From positions 24,609 through 88,608 of the forward strand of contig QANU01056683.1 of the NCBI GenBank assembly GCA_003254905.1: a DNA stretch of 64,000 nucleotides, read 5' to 3'. Below are positions 21,333 through 34,500 of this stretch, one piece after another (within the stretch, counting starts at the first letter, position 1; the number at the start of each line of letters is the position of its first letter). The stretch is from Nissolia schottii (lineage: Eukaryota; Streptophyta; Magnoliopsida; Fabales; Fabaceae). Position numbers and translations under genes: made by a program. The notes under the pieces are model-generated. The model made no database searches, was not told where the DNA came from, and was given only the letters and a program-made list of their open reading frames with translations.

Positions 21333-24300
21333 TTTTGTGTCCAAGTCTGACTTGATTGTATGCAGTGAAGACAATCGCGGCATTTCAAGTAGTGTAAACT
21401 CTTTGTTCAAAATGAATGAAAAATGGTTGTGGAAGAACTTAGGAGAGTGATTTTGCAGGTCATGTCTATGGGTTAAGCGATCATTTTTCACTGGATTATC
21501 GACGAATTATACAGTAAAACATGCAGAACCATCGGATATTACAGGTTTATCGTCTGCTGCCGCGGGTCGGTGTTAATGGTTCTAAAGCACTCTCAATAGC
21601 AGAAATTATAACACCATTTGAGCATGTTCAATTTTTTCTCGGTTTGTATCTCCGACAAAGCAATGGATGTTCGTAGTAAAGTGTGATGTTAAAAACTTGG
21701 AAGACAAATTCATACAATGTGTCTTGGGTTACATAACTTTTTACCTTTATTTTATATTTTGCCCCGGGAAGTTTTAAGTACTTAATCGTCTCTATTGACG
21801 ATTTTTTTTAGATAGGATTGAATTACATTGTTGTATGAGAAATCTCATCTTTAGATGTTTATAAGATATTCGAAGCTGCACACAAATCAAGTGTGTAAGA
21901 TATAACATAGGGTGGTGAATTTTATGGTAAGTATGACGAAATATATAGGAATCCGGGGCTTGTGCTAGATTCTCACAGGATTATTGTATTGAAGCACAGT
22001 ATATCGTATCAGGCACAGCCCAGCAAAGTGAAACTACTAAAAAGCATAATTGTATACTTGTGCATGCGATGAGGCGTGCTTAGTCATTCTACTTCTTTTA
22101 AATTCATGTGCAAAGAAAATATGTTCCACAGACCCATGAGCTGATGTCAGCAAATGGCCCATCTAAAGCACTTTCATGTTAAAGGTTGTAAAACAGAAAT
22201 TATGCTTTGTAATTCAGAAATAACTTGGGTTTAGGAAAGAAATCTATTATAATATATAAATCCTAATTCCAAGTTATATTATAGTGTCACGTCAATTTTT
22301 TATTCAAGTTATTAATTTATGGTTATAATATTCATTTTCTTTAGTTGTAACTCCCTTCTTAGTATTACAATTACATACACCCTTCGCATTTATTTTTATT
22401 CCCATACTTGTAGCCCCAAATCGTAGTTGTCTTAATTGTTGTACTGTTCCAAAATTCTCATAATAAAATCATCATTTTCTTCAAAAGTCACTACCCTCTC
22501 AACTATTTCACACCCTAAACCCATATATTCCAAATGACTAAAACAATATTTTGAATAGCTAAAAAAATTTATTTTCATCTCACCTCATCTCAGCTCCACC
22601 TTTGTAATCTAAGTCATCCACCATGAGCTACATGCTATCTTTGTCACCACCCTGATAATGACCACTACTTTCCAAATAACAAGCCACGTAGCCACTCAAA
22701 GACTTTGCAAAAGTTGCTACTTCCAGCCAATAGACAAGCTGGATGGTCTAGATATAGTTGTTGCTTACAATTGTTTACAAAAGAGTCAATTGACGTCTTT
22801 GGTAGTGGCAATTGCTCCACCTATCCTATTATTAAGTTACGTAGACATTGTATTCTTTTATTTTATTTTTTCTTTCTGATAAGAACAATGAAGATTAACT
22901 CTTTCATATAACATAAAAACAGTAGACAGTGAAAGATATATAAATTTAGAGATATTACATATTAATCGATCTGCTAATCTTAGATTTCAAATCCTTCACC
23001 TAGTATTCCCTAACTCTTTTCTCTCTTTTCTTGTACTTTTTTATATCCTCTCCCATCAATATAAGAAAGTAAATACCAAAGCTTAATTATAAAGAATATG
23101 AGTTTGATGTCAATAGTAAGATATAGTATGATTTTATGCTTACATATTAGCATTGATACTACTAGCAAAGTTGTGAATGACAAGTTTAATTGTTACATAT
23201 AAATTTTGAAAAAAGTATTTGTTTTCAGAGATAAAAACATGGTCAAGAGGTTTGGTCAAGGGATACGGGAAGAAGATCGCCATTGTTGACTATATTAGTA
23301 ATAACACCAGGCATGCGATTCTTGGAAGAGCCATAATATGTTGTTTCCAAAATTTAAATAAAACTTAGCTATGTATAATTATAATGCCTTACATGAACAT
23401 ATATAACTTCAATTTTTTTCTTAACCTTTTATTTTATTTACACTTTTTTTGAAAGTTTGATACGCAATCTATCCAAAATGATATAACGTATCATAATCTC
23501 ATTTAGTCCCATAGAGACTTATAAAGAGTTTAAAAATTTAGGAACTGTAGCTTTCATTTTATTAATTTTAAAAAAAAGAATTTCAAAGTAATATTGAGAC
23601 TAAAAATAAGAAATATTTAAAAGGAAATTTGTCAAAAAAAATTTATCAACAATGAAAATATTAAGACTCATGTTATAAATCAACTCTTGATCACTGTTGT
23701 ATGATATTATCACATCAATTTATTAAACTTAATTATATTATTAAGGAAGCATGTAACTTTTTTTTATCTGTGTATCGCACTGGTCTAAGTCTAGTTATAG
23801 AAAATTTTTGGTTGGATTTTGGATTTGCGCATGATGTTGTTCTATTGTCCTATGCACACTGTTGGAATTGTTATACTCGATCATTTTGAGGTGGAACCCA
23901 TGCATTATCAAAGCTCAAAAGTTGTGTTGTTAGCCTCAATGAATAATATGTTGTTGTCATGACGCTTGTTTACCTGTTTTTTTTTAGTCTATGTCGTATG
24001 GTATAATTCATGTTGACACCACTAACCCTCTTGTTCACAATGATGCTCATCAATTGATTGAACTTGGCATGTATAATTCAAATGATGATCTGTCTCCGTG
24101 AGATCAAAGTGAGTTCCTGAAGCTGCTGGATCTTCTAGATTTAGGGTTTTCTTGTATGATTAGAGGAACATGATTCTATTTGTTTTGAGGATTTTTCAAT
24201 GGGATCACCTCTTAGTCGTCATAGTTCCCGGTAGTTGGTAGCTATGAAAAATGAGTTGGGTTCTATAAGAAAGAATGTTGTTTGGGTGATTGCTAATATG

Positions 24301-24599
24301 CTCCTTTAAAGTGTGCTGCATGAAGATCCTTGTGGCCATAGGGTAGACTTGTTTTAACTTTAATTTGTTATACTTTTGAATTGTACAATAACTAATAAAA
24401 TCAGCAATTTAATGAATATTTTAACATTTCTCTCTGCCTTTCTCTCTCATTTCTTCTCTCCCCTCGTCCTCCCTTTGTCATTTTCCCTTCCCTCTTCTTA
24501 CTCTACAAAAAATGAGAAATTGATTAGTTGCAAACAGTTCTGATTTTAATCCTTCCTTCACTGCTACAGAGTTTTGCTAAGGTTTCTTCTCCTATGTCA
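21333..24599. other. Kinase 3' flank and intergenic DNA, no gene seen
   Basis: The kinase 3' UTR presumably occupies the first few hundred bases. A polyadenylation-like AATGAATGAAAAATGG is at about 21411. The rest is AT-rich with no ORF of recognisable content. A single short match to a Copia RNase H pattern near 23890-23970 is too weak to annotate. Confidence 0.5.
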
Positions 24600-25150
24600 T
24601 GTTTTTGGAAGAACTTATGGCTATTTATAGGCCAAGGCACGAATTTCCTTTCCCAAAATGCCCTTGGAGTTGATTCCAATTTTGCCTTTTGATGACATAA
24701 GCGATGATGTCACACTTGATGACTAATCATGCTTAGTCACCATTAAGGATAAGCTTTGAAAATTTGACTCACAAATGGTGAGTTTATGACCACATATTTC
24801 TCTCTCTCTTGGCTGAATTTGTGGTCATAATTTTTAGACCGAATACTGATCAATTTTGATCGTGTTTGTTCGTTACCGATTCAAGTACTCTGTGTACGGG
24901 TTTTCTAAAAATATTCTGGTCACATCTTTGAAATCTACTAATTTTTCTAGTGAGGAATTTGGGTTAATCTAAGGTATTTGTAACATTACCTCTGTAAAAG
25001 TACTTTTTATAGATACCTTAGACACATCATTAAACTCTGATGGCTAAAAGGAATTAATCTAGTGTCTGCAGAATTTTGCGAAATCGAGTAGAATTATTCC
25101 TACAGGCATTTTTAACCTAAGAATTCATGTTTCTACATTTTTAACCCATA
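24600..25150 (-). mobile_element. LTR fragment of the large-LTR family (minus orientation)
   Basis: The reverse complement of 25000-25140 matches 62100-62260 block for block, for example tgatggcta.., tctagtgtctgca and cgaaatcgagtagaat. The TATA-like CCTATAAATAGCC (about 24627-24639, minus) corresponds to GGCTATAAATAGCC at 62471 onward. The first ~70 bp of the LTR and everything beyond the TATA region are missing or diverged. Confidence 0.65.
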
Positions 25151-25153
25151 CAG

Positions 25154-26573
25154 AGGGCCTATACTGGTATTTATCCTGTGGAATCCTTACTAAGGAAAAA
25201 GTGGAATGTTACAGGTTACAGAGTGTCACCGAGATTAACAAGAAAAATGGTGACCCTAAAGTTAGGTGCTACACCCATCGAAGATAAGGAGGTTCTAACA
25301 ATTGAACTAATAAGTGATCAAGATTGGAGAAAACCAATAATAGATTACTTAACAGATCCTCACAAACCTGTCGACAAAAAGGTGAAAGCAATCACACCAA
25401 GTTATGTCATCACGAACGTGTTACTAAGAAATGGGTGCAACGGAAACCTTGCAGAGTGCATTGAGCCTGAAGGTGCCCGTTTAGCTTTGGATGAAATCCA
25501 CAGAGGAATTTGTGGGGTACACCAAGATAGTGATAAGATGAAACGGGTATTACGTCGACGACGGTTATATTTGCCTACAATGATTAAGGACTGTCATGAA
25601 ATAGTTCTGTCATGTATTGAGTGCCAAAAGCATGGACCTCTGCAAATTGCACTAGCTACAGAATTGCGTGCAATATTAAAACCTTGGCCCTTCAGAGGAT
25701 GGGCGATGGATTTAATTGATCAAATTCATCCTAACTCATCAAAAGGGCATAAGTTCATCTTAGTGTCGGTCGACTATTTTACTAAATGGGTTGAGGCTAT
25801 ACCTCTAAGAGAGGTAACACAGGATACGATCATCAACATCATCGAAGAGAATATAATACATCGTTTCGGTATTCCTCAAACAATAACTACCGATAGAGGG
25901 ATGATGTTTATTGGTCGCAAAGTGATAGATTACACTGTCACTAAAAAAGTCAAAATGTTAAACTCGACGCCCTACTATGCTCAAGCAAATGGACAAGTTG
26001 AGGCAATGAACAAGATAATTATATCATTAGTCAAAAAGCACATTGGTCACCATCCAAAGAGATGGCATGAAACCTTGAGCCAAGGATTGTGGGCAGTAAG
26101 GAACGCACCCAATAATGCGACTAAAATGACTCCATACAAATTGGTCTATGGCCATGATGCTGTTTTACCAATTGAAGTTACTCTTCAGAGTATACGAGTC
26201 GTGAAACAAAATGAATTGCCAGTTGATGAGTACTGGAACTTGATGTTTGACGAATTGGACGAGGTGGAGGAAGGAAGGTTAAGTGCGTTAGAATCCATGC
26301 AAAGACAGAAAGAGATTATGGCTAAGTCCTATAATTGCAGAGTAAAAAATAAGTCATTCGTAGAAGGTGAGCTTGCTTGGAAAACCATCTTGCCCATTGA
26401 CAAGAAGTCCCCAACATACGTCAAATAGTCATTGAATTGGGAAGGCCCATATATGGTCGCTAAAAAATTATCGGGAAATGCATATGAAATTAAAGATGTG
26501 CAAAGCGGAGCGGCAAACAGTATGAATGACAAATATCTCAAATTGTACAAACCACAAATTTTATTGATAACAT
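25154..26573 (+). mobile_element. Ty3/Gypsy integrase fragment (Tat-type pol 3' end)
   Basis: An open frame runs from 25154 (no ATG; the first possible start is GTG at 25178) to a TAG at 26426, and the same frame continues to about 26573. It shows the integrase zinc finger H-x6-H...C-x2-C (IHRGICGVHQ ... CIECQ), then catalytic D (GWAMDLI), D (TTDRG) and E (QVEAMNK). The last two are spaced D-35-E, so the triad is intact. A C-terminal GPYMV..LSGNAYEI motif follows the stop. Reverse transcriptase and the LTRs are absent and the 5' end abuts an unrelated LTR fragment, so it is a truncated relic with a surprisingly well preserved core. Confidence 0.85.
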
Positions 26574-28267
26574 AAGTTACAATTGAGATACATTTTGTAC
26601 AAGTTTGTGAGTAATGTTATTAGACCTAATGATATAAGTGGATATGATATGGACCTTTCGTATGAAATTTGCATAATCAATAGGCTTAACCCATCATTTG
26701 CTTTCAACCAAAAAAAAAAAAAAAACAAAACAGTCACTTGCTAATACAAGAGAGAAGCTCCTTCTTCTTGCCCGAGAGGATGTGTTTGCATGTTTGTACT
26801 CGTGTAATAGGATAAGTGCTTCTAGATCTAAAGAACATAGCTATGGACAAATTGCATTCTTCAATCATTCCAAATAACCTTCATACTCAATCTTCTGCTC
26901 TATTTACATGTTATGATCAGAGTCAAGATAGATGATTCAAGTTTATCTGTCTCGTGTTAGTTTAAGAACTTGACCAAGCAAGCAACCAAGTTGAGCTTTG
27001 CAATTTCCACGTTTGGAACTTGCAGTGCAAGTTATGATGTTTAACCATGGAGCCGACTAACCTGGTTCGGGCTTGGTTATGGAGCAAATTGATCATGTTA
27101 TAAAAAAATAAAAAATAAAAGAACTTTAAGAGCGTTACATCTTTGTCCTTTTTATTTTTTTCCCTCTAAGAAACTCAACTCATCTTGCTAGTTGCTATTG
27201 TTACCTTTCTTATCCTACACCACCACCATGCCAGCTTCGGCGACACCATCACAACCTTCCATCAAAACCACTCAACCCTCCCTTTTCTTATGCTCCCCTC
27301 AGTTGCTACCTCACTCTGGGGCCACCACCACCATGCTAACCTCCGTATGACCCGTCGCCTCCCTCGCCGATGTGAGCCGGCATCAACACCAACCCTCCCA
27401 AGCTCCACGCCACGATGTCGCCAGATCTAAATCTGTTGCAATCGCTCCAGATCCAGATCTAACGGTGGATATCTCGATCTGTCATTCCGATCTGCTGCTC
27501 TTGTCGCCATCTTCTCCATATTCTTTTCATCTCACTCCCTCGGAGCTATGGTGGAGGGTCGATCCAGTTCGAGGGAACACTGAGTTTCCTTCCTTGCGTT
27601 TTTCGACGACGAGCCTATGTGCACTTCGTTAGAGCTCAAATCTCTCTTCTTCTCTCCTCCTTTTTTTTCACTTGTACTCAGATCTCTTAATTTTTATTTT
27701 ACAGTGTTCTGATTTTTGTTGTGTTGCAATTCTTTGATGTAGTGTTGTTGGTGTTGAGAGTGAGGGTGGTATATTTAGATTTGTTGGGGTTGTTAAAAAC
27801 GGACGATGAGGGTGGGAGGTGGAAGAGGCGGCAACAAAGACACCCAGAGTAGGGTGGGACAAGAAGGTCATGAAAAGAACAATGACAAAAATGGAAAAAT
27901 AAGAAAAGTGATAAAGGATAAAATTGGTGATTATTATTAAAATATAAATATGAATTAAATATTATTTATTAAATTTAATCTTAACCTTTCATTTGGGTTT
28001 TGGATGATTGACATTTAAAGACCAATTTGGTCCTATGTACGGTCGGTCTATTTAAGTTGGAACGGTTTAACCATTCATCGTTCTCGGAGATAGTTGTGGA
28101 TCTCATTGTATTAATAAAACACCAATTCTTATAAAGACAATTAGCAAACATCTAATACATGCGCTAATTTCGAAAAAATTTCATCTGTACAAACAGATTT
28201 TCACACTGTACTAATAGCAATTTACAAATATCATTTTTAAATAATATAAAAAAATTAAATATATATA

Positions 28268-28307
<40 letters not shown>

Positions 28308-28573
28308 CCTACAGAATTGACATGGAACAGCTTTGTCAAAGACTATCATTTGTACTATATACAAAAGGAGCACCATTTTTCCTTTCAACCTTCTAAAACT
28401 AATTCTTTCCTATGATATTAATGTCAGCGTACGCCTACCATGTGTTGTTACACCCATGTGAGATACAACAGGGCAAAGACTACCTCCAACTATCTCATCT
28501 GTATTCTTGCCAAGCCATGTTGAAACGCACAATGGTCACTATTCAGAGTCATTAGTGTATAATGAGCCCAACA
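26574..28573. other. Intergenic DNA between the Ty3 fragment and the kinesin 3' end
   Basis: 27180-27640 is less AT-rich and has short ORFs on the plus strand (for example 27185-27430) without family signatures. 28300-28573 is probably kinesin 3' UTR. No further gene is supported. Confidence 0.5.
28268..28303. repeat. (AAT)12 microsatellite
   Basis: Twelve perfect AAT units about 270 bp beyond the kinesin stop codon, so in or near its 3' UTR. The Tyr-run ORF on the minus strand is an artefact of it. Confidence 0.97.
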
Positions 28574-31500
28574 TTACACCACATTAATCAAAGCCTGTGC
28601 TCGAGGCCTAGACCTCATGATTGTCTCATCGCTGTGTTTGATCCATTCTGAAAGTTTCCATGGCTTCTGCCACTTCCATTTGAACTGTAGCAGCCATTGA
28701 TGATGACTTCTCTTCCACCTCCAAAGTCTTCCGGCTTGTCCAACAGCTGCTAGCCTCTTTGTTGACAACTCCCCAATGGGTATCATCTTAATATAAGTAA
28801 AACCACTACTACTTAATTGCAAAAAAAAATGAGAAAATAAAAAAAATCAGATAAACAGAACAAAGGAGGGATACCTTTCGTGCGTCATCAAGAAATGTAG
28901 GTGACTCCCTAACTGACCCATTAACAACTCCAGGGGTGAATTTTAGTTGCTTTGGCGCAGGAAGTGACATGGGAGATAATGGACCACTCATGTCATCCGC
29001 AAGGTGTTTCAAGGACCGTGAGTTTTCCTGTTGATTTCAGTCAGAAACTATATAATATTAATGAATGAAAGGTTGAGTTTGTAACATTTCATTTGGTAAA
29101 GAAACTGTAACTTAGTTAAGAATCTATATAAATGATTTGGGTGTGACGGCTAAATAAAGGTTTTGCAGTTTTAGAAAGTTGTTTCAAGATCATCTGCTTC
29201 ATTAGAAGTATACATTATCCCACACAGAATTTTTGCATTTTGTCCTAGTTTATTTCAAATCCTATTTAATATAGTTTGATGACCTGTAGATGTATAATGT
29301 AGGAGTTAAAACATTTGTAAAACAAGCTCATACTAATTTCTGATTTAATGACGAAAATCTCACCAATGATGTATTCAATGCGATGGCAACAGTTTGTTCC
29401 TTAAGTTTTTGCTCCTTCACAAGTTCTTTTCTCTGGGCTTCACTTTGTTGTAATAGTTTTGCAAGCTCGTTTAGTTGTTCTTTCATGTCCTTAAGTTCCA
29501 TATTCTTTTCCCATAACCGGCACCTGTTGTAAGATGATGCAGACTACCATTACTTAGAATGAGAAATAAGTCTCTTAACATTCACAAAAATACAAAAGAA
29601 AAAATTATTTGGATTTAATGTAGCCTAAAATACTACCCATATAATAATAAGTTAACGCGGACTTCTGAAATTAAATCAGGTTAAAAGAAAGTAATTTATC
29701 ATATCAACAACATTTGACATCTTCGGAGCAAAAATTTGTTTTTCCCTTGACTGCTTACAAAAAGTGCAGCTTAGTGAATTAACACAAGAAGTACAGATAA
29801 AAGAAGCTTTGAAGCGGATGGAGAATGGTTGGGCAATAAGACTAGACAGCATACCTATTAATTATTGAAAAGCCTTGGAGAAAAAGGAACATGGTGACTA
29901 ACAGCTTTTCAATGAGATCATGAGGTCGAAGAAAATGTCAGATGGGTAGAGGAAGAGTGTCTTGGTTCCCATTTTCAAAAACAAGAGAGATATACAAAAT
30001 TGTGCACACTACAGAGGGATTAAGCTCATAAGCCACACTACGAAATTATGGGAAAGAGTAATTGAACGGAGATTGTGACAAGAAACCCACACCATAGAAA
30101 ATTAGTTTGGCTTTATGCCTGGGTACCATGGAGGCGATCTACCCATTGCGGAGATTGATGGAAAGATATCGGAAGGACCAAAGAGACTTACATATGGTTT
30201 TCATTGATTTGAAGAAAACGAATGATAGAGTGCCTAGAAAGATTTTATGGAAGGTTTTGGAGAAGAAAGGAGTTCGGATTGCTAACATATGAGCAACCAA
30301 AGATATATATGACAGTATCACAACTAGCGTAAGAACGCAAGGTGAAACTACAGAGGAATTCTCCCATCATCATTAGTCTACATCAAGGATCAACTCTGAG
30401 TCTCTATCTTTTTACCCTCGTCTTGGATGCTCTTACTGAACACATTCAAGGCCCAGTGCCCTAATGTATGATTTTTGTGAATGACATTGTTTTGGTGGGA
30501 GAGTCGAGAGAAGAGTTAAATGGAACGTTAGAACTATGGAGACAAGCGTTAAAAACACACGGTCTTCGTATAAGCAGAAGTAAGACCGAATATATGGAAT
30601 GTAGATTTAGTAAGAAGCACACAAATCCAGACGTAGAGGTGAAAATTAGAGACAATCCTATATCACACGTCACAAGGTTCAAGTACCTTGGCTCAATTAT
30701 CCAAAATGATGGAGAGATAAAGAGTAATGTTAATCATACGATCCAAGCTGGTTGGATGAGTGCATCAGAATTTCTGTGTGATAGAAATGTGTCACTAAAG
30801 CTTAAGGGAAAATTTTACGGCACAGATGTGAGACCAGCAATGTTATATGGTACTGAGTGTTGGGAGGTAAAAAGCCAAAAAGAGAATAAACTTAATGTTT
30901 CAAAAATGAGGATGTTACGGTAGATGTGTGGACACACTAGACAAAATAAGATTATGAACGATTGCATTAAGAAGACGATCGGGATAGCACCTATAGTATA
31001 AAAGATGGTAAACTCTCGTCTTAGGTGGTTTGGACATGTGAGGAAAAGACCATTAGAAGCTCCACTAAAGAAAGTAGATCAAGTGACAGATAACTCTTTA
31101 ACTAAAGGTAAGGAGAGACCTAAAAAAATTATAGAAAAAACTATTAGAAGAAATTTAGAAGTTAATGATCTACATGAAAACCTTTGATAGGACACTATGG
31201 TGTCACTTAATCCATGTAGTCAACTCCACGTAGTGGGAAAAGGCTATGTTGTTGTTGTAATACTCTCTAGTCAACTGATTGATAAAAACTAGGAAAGCTT
31301 AATCAGGTTCTCATGTGATTCTGAAAGCACCTTGCTTCTGCAGTAGCATTGAACAAATACTGAAGCACTTTCTTTGCATCTCTCATTGAGCGTAACTGGT
31401 TCCAACGTCCGCGGTTATTCAATGTACGTTCTCTTTCTTCTGCCTCAGTAAGTTGTGAAGCCATGGCTTTCAAAGCAACTGAAGACATGCCCAGCATGTT

Positions 31501-34500
31501 CTCAATAGAAATTCTTGCCACTTTTACATCTGGTGACATAGATAACAGTCTAACAAATGGGGAAAAATAAATAGTTAGTTGTTCCAAAATAGCAACAAAA
31601 ATACACCCTGCATACACATGCAAGAACGTTTTTCTACCTGGTGTATATCCTCTGTCCTGTGGGGATACTCATCCCATCCGAACACTGATCCACTTCTTTC
31701 AGTAAAGCCAACTCTTCTTCCAATGCAGCTTGGCTAAAAGGTAAATCCAATCAATATTGAAATGACAAGGAATGTGATATATTGACCCAGAGGAAAGAAA
31801 GCAGAAAACAATTGTGATCACATACACTTGGTTTTGTTTATTGAGTTGAGCACGAACTTCATGCACATGTACCATGACCTCAAACTCTTGATCAAGCCAC
31901 TTCAGGAGGGATTTCTCGTTGCCCTAGAAATACAAATTAGGTTAAAATTGTTCAAACACATATTTGCTTGGAACAAAGAATAACAGAAAAAATTCAGGTT
32001 GACAGGTGTGGGAAACTTGTCCAAAAACATCCTAACTTCAATACGTATGGAAAGATATTCAGCAGTAGGATTTCAATAAATAGAACTCAAATCAACTTTC
32101 CAGACTGATTTAATAGTACAATGAAATATTATCTCACATTTATCAATGGATGCATAATTATGAAACTGTTTCAATTATGGTTGGTTCAAAGGTAGCAACC
32201 AAAGGCATACTAAGCTGCGTAACTTTATCAGAACATTTATGGATTGCTCTTAAGCTGATAAATTGAGTAATATATAAGGTAAGTATTGATCATTACCTGC
32301 CCAGGTTGTAGATGTCCATTTGAATAAACTGAAAGAAACATCAACTAATGAGGAAACTAGTATATGCCGTAAAAAGAAAATAATTCTTTTTTTTTTTTGA
32401 TAAAAGAAGAATTTGCAAAGAGGATTTACCATAGTTGTCACGCAGAGAAGATTTGCGAGCATCCAACAATTCTTTTAGCTTTTTCGTAGCTATTGTTGCT
32501 TCCTCTGTCTTCCTTTGAAGAACCTGCAAATAACAACTAAAAATGAATGACAACAGTGATTTAAATTGTCTAAATTACAGGACATATAACTGACAAGCCT
32601 TATTCCATATTTATGGTTTTTACAGTCTATCTACTGAATCCTCATTCTATCAAAATCACATGGGCCAATTCCCATCTAATTTAGATACCCATTTCCAAGT
32701 AACTGAAAAACCATGCAAGACAGAATAGTAGAGGTAAAATTATGTTCACAAGCAAAATAATAAATTTTATATCTTTAGCTTACCCTTTTTTGGCGCTGGT
32801 TTAGAGCCTCAAGTTTATGTCTCTCATACTCATTCCTTCTTCCCTCTTTTTTCAACTGCTTAAAATTAAAACCAAATTAAAATTACAATAGCATGCATAT
32901 TATCCCAGCATTTTATTTTTTTGATAAAAGCATATTTATCAAAACTTTTAACCATGATCACAGCATGATTAATTTTTAAAGGACAACATCACTGCAAATA
33001 TGCAAAAAAATTCTACAGATGAGTAGCCAACATGAATAAAATTCTGAAATAAAAGAACAGTGTAAACCTAGTAGAAAAGAACAAAGATAAGAGTTTCCTT
33101 GATGAAGTATTTCAATAGTTTATTTGAAAAACATACTAAAAGTCCAGAAAAAACGTGAGTTGCCCTCAATAAAAATGCTTGATATAGAATAAAAACAGTA
33201 TTTTATTTCAATATTCATGTATAATTAATTTTTGAAAAACTTTGTTTCGATAAAAATGTCATCATTTTAATACAAAACGTACAACCATGGATTCCATAAT
33301 TTGATGACATAAAACACGCATAATGATTACCATAAAAAAGTTCACCTCAACATGGCATGCCACATGCTTTGATACAAATCATGGACTTCGAAATGTTGGG
33401 TTAGTGGCTTGATTTTTATTGAAGTACACAAGTTGTCAAGTCGAGGTGTAAGTACACAACATGAATTTGGCTTGGTCCATGTGAAAGTCAAGCCAACAAT
33501 TTGACTCGTCAAATTTAGTGGCTAGATAATTAGCCTTTATAAGCCAACCTGCAGGTTTATGTTGTTGATGCAAAATTGGCATGCTTTACATGAAGAAGCT
33601 GGAAATTCAAGTGGACGTATCAACTTGATATGTATGAGGCTGTACACATGGCGGTTCAAAGCAATTTGGCATTAGCAGTGCTTATGTGCCTTGGGCATTT
33701 AGTGTCTTCCTATGCCTATATAAAGGCATAAAGGGAGCTTTTAGAACTTAAGCCAATAGCTTCAGAAACCGGTAAGCTTTGAGCTTCACCAAATCATTTA
33801 GGCACTCAACATTTTGTACAACCATTTGGTTATTTAGGTTGTTTTGCATAGAGTTTGTTTTGTTTTCTTTGTATTTGTCCATTAATTGTATACACCGGTG
33901 AGTAAATACAGTGAGGTATCGGGATTTGGGTTTGAGTGGAGTGTAACCTCCTTTTGTATCTCCATCTTGTTTCCCTAAGTGGAATTTGTTCGTCGCCTTT
34001 GCCCGTGGACGTAGGCTTTTAAGCCAAATCACGTTAGATCCTTGTGTCATTTGTTATTATGCTTCCGCTTATTTCTTTATCTGTTGTGCTACTTTGTGCC
34101 ACTTTTGGGACCGACCCTCTGTTTCCTAACACAAAAGGCATGCACAATTATGATGTCATCTTCGTAAAACTAACCAAATCACCTGAAGTAACTCCTTTTC
34201 TCGAGAAGCCTTCCATTGTCGAAATTGTTCCGACTCTTGCTTCATCTTATGCTGCAACTGAACCTGCAAAGTATACAAAATAAACTGTCAGTTATCAAAT
34301 AAGAATTTCAATAATGAATTAGCTCAACAAATCAAAACTGGCCTTTTGAGCTTTAATATACTGTATTTCAGCTTGCAATCTTTTTGCAGCTTCTTCACTC
34401 TTCTCCTTTTGCTTTAGGAGCTGCACCTGACTTTCTTGTTTCTTCTTGAGGTCTAAAATCTGACATTCAATATTTTAATATATAAACAAGTAAATGAGAA

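Noticed and set aside
23885-23975. Possible Copia RNase H fragment
   Set aside because: A single short similarity with stops, too weak to support.
27185-27632. Two adjacent plus ORFs in a GC-richer patch
   Set aside because: Biased composition, no conserved motif, no splice structure.
28164-28388. Minus ORF with a Tyr run
   Set aside because: It is the AAT microsatellite beyond the kinesin stop.
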